Shown here: positions 1-5,674 of the stretch, piece after piece
Position numbering within the stretch: position 1 is the first letter of the stretch
How the letters are laid out: every line of letters begins with the position of its first letter
Notes under the pieces: generated by a model
Seen by the model: the letters and a program-made list of their open reading frames with translations, nothing else
The model's database searches: none
What the model was told of the DNA's origin: nothing
Program-made: the position numbers and the translations under genes
Origin: Spirochaetia bacterium
Lineage (GTDB): Bacteria; Spirochaetota; UBA12135
Assembly (NCBI GenBank): GCA_003497555.1
Contig: DNNS01000643.1
Coordinates: 1 to 6,147, forward strand
Direction: 5' to 3'
DNA: 6,147 nt

Positions 1-172
1 AGAGGGCGCTGAGCCCGCAGAGTACTGCCCGCTGTGCAGAGAATCCGGTGTTCAGTACTTTAGGGCGCCTTACGGCGCAGCTTACTTGTTTGTGCGTTTG
101 CTGCTCAGCGGCTATTTTTTTTCTTACTATTTTGACAATCAGAACAGGCGGCAGAACGAAAGGCTGCTTTGA
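1..172 (+). CDS. C-terminal end of an unrecognised protein (partial, 5' end outside window)
   Basis: A reading frame is open from base 2 (first complete codon) to a TGA at 170-172, giving 56 residues with no start codon of its own that fits better than entry from upstream. The visible part has a C-P-L-C pair (residues 9-12 of the fragment), then an aromatic and hydrophobic stretch (AAYLFVRLLLSGYFFSYYF), and ends in a polar, Arg/Asn/Gln-rich tail (DNQNRRQNERLL). The CxxC could be half of a zinc-binding knuckle, but no second pair is visible. I do not recognise the family. The stretch looks more GC-rich than the intergenic region that follows, as expected if it codes. A competing frame (48-230, running 4 bp into surE) is Cys/Phe/Ile-rich and non-globular, and I judge it a shadow. 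Whether this gene is co-transcribed with surE is unclear, because a 54-bp AT-rich gap separates them. Confidence 0.45.
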   Translation, partial: EGAEPAEYCPLCRESGVQYFRAPYGAAYLFVRLLLSGYFFSYYFDNQNRRQNERLL

Positions 173-185
173 GAATAATAATTTT

Positions 186-214
186 TTGCTTTATTTCATA
201 TATTATATTATATT
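186..214 (+). promoter_or_regulatory. Candidate sigma70-type promoter for the surE operon
   Basis: The 54-bp gap between the upstream stop codon and surE is almost pure A/T. A TTGCTT box at 186-191 lies exactly 17 bp from TATATT at 209-214. Two further overlapping TATATT copies occur at 199-204 and 204-209. If the 209-214 box is used, transcription would start near 221 and leave a 5' leader of only about six bases before the ATG at 227. This is the only sizeable gap in the window, so it is the natural place for an operon promoter. AT-rich DNA produces such matches readily, however, and nothing visible proves activity. Confidence 0.35.
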
Positions 215-226
215 TTTGCAGACCTT

Positions 227-1018
227 ATGAATATACTATTGATAAATGATGACGGTTATCAGGCCGCTGGAATAAACGCCTTATACCGGAAATTAACCGA
301 AACGCATAAAGTTATCATGATTGCGCCCGATCGGGAACGCTCGGGCTGCGGTATGTCTTTTACCATTTACAGCGAATTATTACTGAAGAAAATCGATAAC
401 GGACGTTACTCATTAAGCGGTACTCCGGTAGACTGCGCCAAAACCGGTATATTAAAAAAAAATATCCCGGTAGATTTGGTGATTTCAGGAATTAATATGG
501 GGCCCAATCTGGGAAACGATATTAATTATTCCGGTACCGTATCGGCAGCGCATCATGCCTGGGCAGCAGGGGTACCGGCTCTGGCAATTTCTCATAATTC
601 TTTTGATCATAGCGGGCGCACTTATGACCATGAAGCATCGGCTGTAGAAAAAATAATCGGCTCCATCGGGGATTTTTCCATACCCTTTTTATATAATATC
701 AATTTTCCTGCGGATTTTTCTTTAATAAAGGGCTTGAAAATTACCGTGCCGGGAAAAAGAATTTATAAAGATTCCCTGCAATGCACTGACTATAAAGAAG
801 ATAGTGAAAAAATTTTTTTTCAGTCCGAACCGCCAGAAAACGGCCTGGAACCCGAAAGCGATACCCTGGCGGTTACTGAAAATTTTATTTCCCTGAGTCC
901 TCTTTCACAGCTTTATGCAGGGTTTCCTCTCTGGGTCGGCGGCAGCAGGCCTTATAATATTGTCAGCGATTTATTAAGGCTTGATAAAAATCTCGCCCGG
1001 CTTGCTGGTCTTTTTTAA
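227..1018 (+). CDS. surE: 5'/3'-nucleotidase SurE
   Basis: A 263-residue protein, close to the usual 245-265 of SurE. This cytosolic, metal-dependent phosphatase removes phosphate from nucleoside 5'- and 3'-monophosphates (known family function). The family signature is complete: the N-terminal strand ends in NDDG with metal ligands D8 and D9; S39 sits in RSGCG; the GTPVDCAKTG motif is at 65-74; SGINMGPNLGND at 87-98 supplies N90; YSGTV follows at 101-105. A C-terminal 'ESDTLAV...ISLSPL' segment matches the usual end of the core. Minor deviations are RSGCGM where a His often follows, and GTVSAA for GTVGAA. The ATG at 227 gives the canonical N-terminus, although no good Shine-Dalgarno precedes it (only GCAGA at 218-222). 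It heads the compact gene run, and 13 bp separate its stop from the next start. Identification is firm; its physiological role here is not shown by the sequence. Confidence 0.97.
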   Translation: MNILLINDDGYQAAGINALYRKLTETHKVIMIAPDRERSGCGMSFTIYSELLLKKIDNGRYSLSGTPVDCAKTGILKKNIPVDLVISGINMGPNLGNDINYSGTVSAAHHAWAAGVPALAISHNSFDHSGRTYDHEASAVEKIIGSIGDFSIPFLYNINFPADFSLIKGLKITVPGKRIYKDSLQCTDYKEDSEKIFFQSEPPENGLEPESDTLAVTENFISLSPLSQLYAGFPLWVGGSRPYNIVSDLLRLDKNLARLAGLF

Positions 1019-1031
1019 CAGGCAGTACCTT

Positions 1032-1721
1032 ATGGCAATTCGCGATATAAAACAGCTTTTAAAAAAAGGCATAGATGCCTATAAACAGAAACGGTACGAC
1101 GAGGCTCTCGGCTTTTTTTCAGACATTGAAAGCCGTAACCGGGAGCTCCCGGAGAATCATTATTATCTGGGACTCTGTTATACCAGCCTGCAGGAGTATA
1201 CCAAAGCAGCGCCGTTTTTTGCCAAAGTTATAAGCGCCCGTAAAAATCCCTTTCATGTGCTGCAAGCCAATATGATCTCAGGTTACATCTATACCATACT
1301 GAATGAATTTCAAAAAGCCGAAGAGCATTTTAACAGTCTGCTGAAAATGAATTTTGAAAATGCCCAGATTAATGCAGCGCTCGGTTATATCTGTAATAAA
1401 AGAAAACAATATGAAAAATCCGAGTTTTATCTGAAAAAAGCCCTTACGCTTGACGGCGCCAATGCCAATGCCAACAACAGCCTGGGATATAATTATCTGG
1501 AGTGGGGAAAAAACATTGAACAGGCCGGCCGTTTTATTAAAAAAGCCCTTGAGCAGGATGAAAATAATCCGGCTTATCTTGACAGCATGGGCTGGTGGTA
1601 TTATCTGCTTGGTAAATTTAATTTATCCAGAAAATATCTGACCCGCGCCTGGTCGTTTGACAGTAAAAATCAAATTATAAAAGAACATCTTGATACCGTA
1701 CGCAAGCGGGGGACAAAATGA
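1032..1721 (+). CDS. TPR-repeat protein, predicted cytoplasmic
   Basis: A 229-residue protein built almost entirely of about six tetratricopeptide repeats, at roughly residues 9-40, 42-75, 76-112, 113-147, 148-181 and 182-215. Repeat hallmarks are clear, for example YDEALGFF (22-29), YYLGLCY (44-50), YLKKAL (133-138), SLGYNYLEWGK (150-160) and NPAYLDSMGWWYYLLGKF (179-196). The last two repeats resemble the 'NPAYLDSLGW.Y..LG' pattern of TPR scaffold proteins. There is no signal peptide or membrane segment, so it is probably cytosolic. TPRs bind other proteins, and no enzymatic domain is present. I prefer the ATG at 1032, with AGG at 1020-1022 nine bases upstream. An in-frame TTG at 981 would add 17 residues overlapping surE, but its AAGG lies only one base away. 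The stop overlaps the next start (ATGA, 1718-1721), which suggests coupled translation with the lipoprotein gene. The partner and process are unknown. Confidence 0.88.
   Translation: MAIRDIKQLLKKGIDAYKQKRYDEALGFFSDIESRNRELPENHYYLGLCYTSLQEYTKAAPFFAKVISARKNPFHVLQANMISGYIYTILNEFQKAEEHFNSLLKMNFENAQINAALGYICNKRKQYEKSEFYLKKALTLDGANANANNSLGYNYLEWGKNIEQAGRFIKKALEQDENNPAYLDSMGWWYYLLGKFNLSRKYLTRAWSFDSKNQIIKEHLDTVRKRGTK
1708..1713 (+). promoter_or_regulatory. Ribosome binding site of the TPR lipoprotein gene
   Basis: GGGGGA lies four bases before the ATG at 1718, inside the last codons of the preceding TPR gene. It supports the 1718 start and lets ribosomes finishing the upstream gene reinitiate at the ATGA overlap. 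Confidence 0.55.
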
Positions 1722-2455
1722 ATAAATTTTTTTATCCAGGCGCAATTACATTTCTGCTGGGTTTTTTAATTTCATCCTGCACGCCAGAATACAAAAAAAG
1801 TTATAATGAAGGAATCCTTTTAAAACAAAAGGGTACGCACGAAAGCCTGAAAAAATCCCTGCGCCAATTTGAAGATGCGGTAAAATATGCAATTCTTGCC
1901 GTTAATCAGCAGGGCGAAATAAAAAAAAGCCTGGGAATAAAAATGCTTGAATATAAAATGTTTCTTGAAGGCGCACGCTACCTTGAAGATTCCCTGAAAA
2001 TCAATTCCACCGACCTGAATGCGCTTTATTATCTTGGCCTGGCTTATGCCAATTATGCCGAAACCTGCCCCCGTGCCGAAGAAGCGGCCAAATATCTTGA
2101 CGAGGCGGAAAATGTTTATCAGAAAGGTCTTGAAATTGCCGGGAAAAATGCCCTGGCGGCAGGTTCCCCGGAAGAAAAAAATATTTCTTCTTCGCGTTTT
2201 TTCTACGCCCTTGGCCTGCTGCATGGTTTTTTGCGCTCTAATCCCGCAGAGGGCATCAGCTTTCTGGAAAAAGTTCTGGCATTTGAACCTAAACATATTG
2301 ATGCTCATTTCTCCCTGGCTAAAATGCATTTTTCCCTGCATCATTATGAAAAAACCGAAGATCATTACCGAACGCTGCTTTCGATTCTTGATGAAAAATC
2401 CGATCGCTGGATAAATGTAAAGAAAAATTTAGAGGATCTTCAGAATTTAAGATGA
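1718..2455 (+). CDS. TPR-repeat lipoprotein
   Basis: A 245-residue protein with a lipoprotein signal peptide: MNK, a hydrophobic core (about residues 4-18) and the lipobox ISSC with the lipidated Cys at position 21, followed by T22. The mature part is expected to be anchored to a membrane by its lipid. The lack of Asp at +2 would fit outer-membrane sorting by the E. coli rule, which is unreliable in other phyla. The mature chain is helical and TPR-like: residues 67-100 (ARYLEDSLKINSTDL), 101-142 (NALYYLGLAYANYAE..AAKYLDEAENVYQKGLEI), 160-192 (FFYALGLLHGF..ISFLEKVLAFEP) and 194-227 (IDAHFSLAKMHFSLHHYEKTEDHYRTLL). No catalytic motif is visible. The start at 1718 has a good upstream GGGGGA and overlaps the previous stop by 4 bp; its own stop overlaps the dprA start in the same way. 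It is probably a scaffold or adaptor in the envelope. It could work with the adjacent TPR protein only if an unseen factor bridges the membrane. Confidence 0.87.
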   Translation: MNKFFYPGAITFLLGFLISSCTPEYKKSYNEGILLKQKGTHESLKKSLRQFEDAVKYAILAVNQQGEIKKSLGIKMLEYKMFLEGARYLEDSLKINSTDLNALYYLGLAYANYAETCPRAEEAAKYLDEAENVYQKGLEIAGKNALAAGSPEEKNISSSRFFYALGLLHGFLRSNPAEGISFLEKVLAFEPKHIDAHFSLAKMHFSLHHYEKTEDHYRTLLSILDEKSDRWINVKKNLEDLQNLR

Positions 2456-3528
2456 ACCCGTATCTGGTTTTTTCCCGGATTGAAGGTATGAGCGCCCGAA
2501 AATTCGATCTGCTGCTTTCCCGCGCCGGCAGTGTTCAAAGTATGCTGAAACTGCGAGACAGTGAAATTTCAGCCATGCTGCTGCGTACTTCCGGAAAAAA
2601 AGTTCCTGCCTTTACGGGTTTAAAGAACTGCATGGAAACAGCCCAAAAGATAACTGAAACCTGCATTAAAAAAAATATTGCCATAATCGATTTTGAAGAC
2701 AGCAGGTATCCGGTGCGCCTCCGGCATATTTACGATCCGCCGCTGGTGCTTTTTGCCGCGGGAGTAATTCCTGCGGACATGAACGGTTACAGTAAAAAAA
2801 TCACGGCTGTTGTCGGCACCAGAAAACCTTCCGGCTACGCTGAAGTTTTCTCGGAAAAACTCGCTTCGGCCCTGGCGGAAAGAGGTCTGCTTTGCGTATC
2901 AGGCATGGCTGCAGGCTGCGACACCTGCGCACATTACGGTTCTTATAAAAAAGGGCGAACCTGTGCGGTATTGGGTTCAGGTATTGACAAGCCGTATCCG
3001 CTTTCCAATTTTAATCTTTATCATCGTATACTGGAAGCCGGCGGCCTGGTGCTTTCCGAGTATCCGCCCGGCGCCGAAGCCCGGAAATTTTTTTTTCCGC
3101 GGCGCAACAGAATTATCAGCGGCCTTTCCGATATTATTGTTATTATCCAGGCCGGAATAAAAAGCGGAGCCCTGATTACAGCTAAATACGCGGCTGATCA
3201 AAACCGGGAACTGGCAGTACTTTACGATCCGCAAAACAGCGAAGATTTTGCAGGAAACCGGCGTTTGGCGGAAGAAGGCGCCCTGGTAATCGGAAGTACC
3301 GGCTGTTTTTTAAAACATCTGGGGCTGGAAGTCCTCGAGAAAGCGCAAACTGAAAATGACGCTGAAAATCTTCTGCTGTCTTCGCTGGGAGTCTTTCCGC
3401 TTACCCTTGCTGCTGTCTGCCGCCATACCGGTCTTGAAGCGCAGCGGGCTAGTGCCGCGATTTCACGGCTTATACTGAACGGCCTGGTGCAGGAATTTCC
3501 CGGCCGGCAATATGTTAAAATTATTTAA
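2452..3528 (+). CDS. dprA: DNA-processing protein DprA (Smf)
   Basis: A 358-residue protein with the standard three-part DprA layout. DprA binds ssDNA and loads RecA on incoming or recombining strands in the cytoplasm (known family role). Residues 1-50 form a helical SAM/HhH-like part (SRIEGMSARKFDLLLSRAGS). The Rossmann core spans about 80-285 with YP (86-87), DPPLVL (95-100), VGTRKPS (121-127), SGMAAGCD (150-157), AVLGSGIDKPYP (172-183), FPRRNRIISGLS (215-226) and SGALITA (238-244). A C-terminal winged helix (about 305-358, ..AAVCRHTGLEAQRASAAISRLILNGLVQE..) is retained. Odd points: Ala154 stands where Arg or Lys is usual in SGLAR/KGID, VIIQA replaces the usual VVEA, and LYDP replaces the usual 'VPG'. 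The ATG overlaps the lipoprotein stop (ATGA at 2452-2455). The nearest purine-rich AGAGGA (2431-2436) is rather far away, so translation is probably coupled. Presence of dprA does not by itself prove natural competence. Confidence 0.96.
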   Translation: MNPYLVFSRIEGMSARKFDLLLSRAGSVQSMLKLRDSEISAMLLRTSGKKVPAFTGLKNCMETAQKITETCIKKNIAIIDFEDSRYPVRLRHIYDPPLVLFAAGVIPADMNGYSKKITAVVGTRKPSGYAEVFSEKLASALAERGLLCVSGMAAGCDTCAHYGSYKKGRTCAVLGSGIDKPYPLSNFNLYHRILEAGGLVLSEYPPGAEARKFFFPRRNRIISGLSDIIVIIQAGIKSGALITAKYAADQNRELAVLYDPQNSEDFAGNRRLAEEGALVIGSTGCFLKHLGLEVLEKAQTENDAENLLLSSLGVFPLTLAAVCRHTGLEAQRASAAISRLILNGLVQEFPGRQYVKII

Positions 3529-3531
3529 GGA
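3526..3531 (+). promoter_or_regulatory. Ribosome binding site of topA, overlapping the dprA stop
   Basis: TAAGGA begins with the dprA stop codon TAA (3526-3528) and sits ten bases before the topA ATG at 3542. It is the clearest Shine-Dalgarno match to AAGGA in the window. It fixes the topA start and leaves no room for a promoter or terminator in the 13-bp gap. Confidence 0.65.
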
Positions 3532-3541
3532 ATAAATTATA

Positions 3542-5668
3542 ATGAAAGAAAAAAAACTTGTCATTGTCGAGTCTCCGGCCAAGGCTAAAACAATTGAAAA
3601 ATACCTGGGCTCGGGATACTCGGTAACCTCCTGCAAGGGGCATATTATTGATCTTCCCAAATCGCGCTTCGGAGTTGATATTGAAAATAATTTTACTCCG
3701 GTATACATAACTGTGCGGGGACGCGGTAAAATTTTACAGGAACTGCGCAGGGCAGCCGGAAAATCAACAGAAGTGCTGCTGGCTTCGGACGATGACCGCG
3801 AAGGGGAATCAATCGCTTTTCATCTGCGCAATGCTATTTCCGAAAAACATCCCGATGTACCAATCTCGCGCATTTCTTTTAACGAAATCACCAAAACCGC
3901 CATCCAGGAATCCATCAAACATCCGCGCGACATTGATAATAAAAAGGTGGAATCCCAGAAAGCCCGCCGTATACTTGACCGTATTGTAGGCTATAAAATA
4001 TCACCCCTGCTGTGGGAAAAAGTTAAAAAAGGCCTTTCCGCCGGCCGCGTACAGTCTGTGGCTTTAAGCATTATCTGTGAACGCGAAGACGCCATAAATA
4101 AATTTATCAGTGAAGAATACTGGACACTCTTTCTGGTTTTCAGTAAAATAGGCTTTAAAGAAGAATACAGCGCCCGTTTTATTTCCCGCGCCGGAAAAAG
4201 AATAAAGCTTAAAAGCCGCGCTGATGTTGATGAAATTCTTTCCGCTATAAATAACGAAAAAGTCATTATCAGTAAAGTTGAAGAATCACAGCGTACCCGT
4301 AAACCGCTTGCTCCCTATATTACCTCCAGAATGCAGCAGGATGCATCCCAGCGTTTCGGTTTTTCTTCCTCTAAAACCATGATGTTAGCCCAGCGCCTAT
4401 ATGAAGGCCTTGATATTGGAAGCGAGCGCACCGGGCTTATTACCTACATGCGTACGGATTCCGTACGCATCAGCAATCAGGCTGCCGAGGAAACCGAAAA
4501 ATTCATTAAAGACAGCTGGGGCGAAAATTACCTGCCGGAGGCGCGCAATATTTACAAATCCCGTTCCGGATCCCAGGATGCTCACGAAGCCATCCGGCCT
4601 ACCTCGGCTTACCGTACGCCGGAATCAATTAAAAAATTTCTGGAACCCGATGAATACAAATTATACAGTCTGGTCTGGGAACGTTTTATATCCTCACAGA
4701 TGAAAAGCGCTTCTTTTAAAACCCAGCATCTGGAAATCAGCGCCGGCGACGCGCTTTTTTCCTTAGCCGGCTCCAAACTGGTTTTTGACGGTTTTTTAAA
4801 AGCCCTGCACTTCCTGTCTTCCGATTCCAAAGAACTGATCATTCCCGGTTTCAGCCAGGGCGAAGAAGTTGATAAAAAGCGTTTTAATCCTGAACAGCAT
4901 TTTACCATGCCTCCGCCGCGCTATACCGATGCTTCGCTGGTACGCTTCATGGAGGAATCCGGAATCGGCCGTCCTTCCACCTATGCGCCCACTATCGGTA
5001 CACTGTTAGCGCGTTATTATGTACAGCGCGAAGGCCGCTATTTAAAACCTACAGTACTGGGCAATGTGGTAAACGGCATTTTAAAAGAAAATTTCCGGCA
5101 AATTTTAAATATTAATTTTACCGCGGAAATGGAAAGTGAACTGGACCGGGTAGAAAACGGGAGTTTTGAATGGCAGAAACTGCTCTCTGATTTTTATGTA
5201 AATTTTGCCAAAGAATTCGAGCTGGCCGAAAAAAATATCCAGAATATGAAAAATTTTATGGATGAAGAAACCGACCAGGTTTGCGAAAAGTGCGGAGCCA
5301 AAATAATCAAAAAACTCGGACGTTTCGGCTTTTTTTTAGCCTGTTCGGGATTTCCCAACTGCCGCAATACCAAGTCCATGCCGATTATGAAATGCCCGGT
5401 AGACGGATGCAGCGGCGATATTATTGCCAAGCGCAGTAAAACAAAAGGCAGACCCTTTTACGGGTGTTCGCGTTATCCGGAATGTGAATTTGTTTCCTGG
5501 ACAAAACCGGCTGCGGACAAATGCCCGGCATGCGGAAAATTCATGATTGAAAAACACAGTAAAAAAAACGGTTCCTGGGTGCAGTGCAGCGATGCTGAAT
5601 GCGGTCACCGTATTATCAAATCTGCCGGCGCTGCTCCGGAAGAAGCCCCGGTAGAAGACGAAGTATAA
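3542..5668 (+). CDS. topA: DNA topoisomerase I (type IA)
   Basis: A 708-residue type IA topoisomerase that relaxes negatively supercoiled DNA by transient single-strand cleavage. The N-terminal Toprim domain (about 4-120) has VESPAKAKTIEKYL with E10, and the acidic triad D83/D85 plus E87 in ASDDDREGE. The core has SAGRVQSVAL (166-175), the active-site GLITYMRTDSVRIS with catalytic Y302 and R304, DAHEAIRPT (346-354), and ESGIGRPSTYAPTI (471-485). The tail holds three four-cysteine zinc ribbons: C581/C584/C601/C607, C618/C623/C642/C648 and C661/C664/C682/C687. An acidic, Pro-containing end (APEEAPVEDEV) follows. Length is typical for proteins with three ribbons (E. coli TopA is 865). Conservative swaps are ATD to ASD and IAWH to IAFH. 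All catalytic residues are present, so it should be active. It lies 13 bp after dprA, as in the conserved dprA-topA pair of many bacteria. Confidence 0.98.
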   Translation: MKEKKLVIVESPAKAKTIEKYLGSGYSVTSCKGHIIDLPKSRFGVDIENNFTPVYITVRGRGKILQELRRAAGKSTEVLLASDDDREGESIAFHLRNAISEKHPDVPISRISFNEITKTAIQESIKHPRDIDNKKVESQKARRILDRIVGYKISPLLWEKVKKGLSAGRVQSVALSIICEREDAINKFISEEYWTLFLVFSKIGFKEEYSARFISRAGKRIKLKSRADVDEILSAINNEKVIISKVEESQRTRKPLAPYITSRMQQDASQRFGFSSSKTMMLAQRLYEGLDIGSERTGLITYMRTDSVRISNQAAEETEKFIKDSWGENYLPEARNIYKSRSGSQDAHEAIRPTSAYRTPESIKKFLEPDEYKLYSLVWERFISSQMKSASFKTQHLEISAGDALFSLAGSKLVFDGFLKALHFLSSDSKELIIPGFSQGEEVDKKRFNPEQHFTMPPPRYTDASLVRFMEESGIGRPSTYAPTIGTLLARYYVQREGRYLKPTVLGNVVNGILKENFRQILNINFTAEMESELDRVENGSFEWQKLLSDFYVNFAKEFELAEKNIQNMKNFMDEETDQVCEKCGAKIIKKLGRFGFFLACSGFPNCRNTKSMPIMKCPVDGCSGDIIAKRSKTKGRPFYGCSRYPECEFVSWTKPAADKCPACGKFMIEKHSKKNGSWVQCSDAECGHRIIKSAGAAPEEAPVEDEV
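4448..4470. repeat. Perfect inverted repeat (10-bp arms, 3-base loop) inside topA
   Basis: ATGCGTACGG (4448-4457) is followed by ATT and then its exact reverse complement CCGTACGCAT (4461-4470). It begins immediately after the TAC codon of catalytic Tyr302 and codes for Met-Arg-Thr-Asp-Ser-Val-Arg plus the first two bases of the next codon. The RNA could form a strong hairpin. No U-tract follows, so it is not an intrinsic terminator. It may simply reflect codon choice in a conserved motif. Confidence 0.8.
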
Positions 5669-5674
5669 TCTTGC

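Noticed and set aside
65..78. GC-rich hairpin GCGCC-TTAC-GGCGC as a terminator
   Set aside because: The stem is only 5 bp, lies inside the open frame and has no following T-tract.
48..230. 60-codon plus-strand frame overlapping the surE start by 4 bp (ATGA-like junction)
   Set aside because: The overlap resembles translational coupling, but the product is low-complexity Phe/Ile/Leu/Cys that crosses the AT-rich promoter-like gap. The frame ending at 172 looks more protein-like and is open to the window edge.
981..1031. Upstream TTG start adding 17 residues to the cytosolic TPR protein, overlapping surE
   Set aside because: The AAGG is only one base from the TTG, the extra residues are not TPR-like, and the ATG at 1032 has better spacing and begins right before the first repeat.
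1459..1475. Direct repeat AATGCCAATGCCAAC in the TPR gene
   Set aside because: Too short to be a true repeat array. It encodes an Asn-Ala loop between two TPR units.
1657..1681. TTGACA followed by TATAAA as an internal promoter before the lipoprotein gene
   Set aside because: The -35 is perfect but the spacer is only 13 bp, too short for sigma70. Similar TTGACA matches at 132, 1579 and 2984 also lack a properly spaced -10.
1820..2365. 181-codon open frame on the minus strand opposite the TPR lipoprotein gene
   Set aside because: It is rich in Phe/Ile/Lys/Gly, has no domain-like pattern, and lies wholly opposite a well-supported gene with a lipobox and TPRs. It arises from the A-rich codons of the sense strand.
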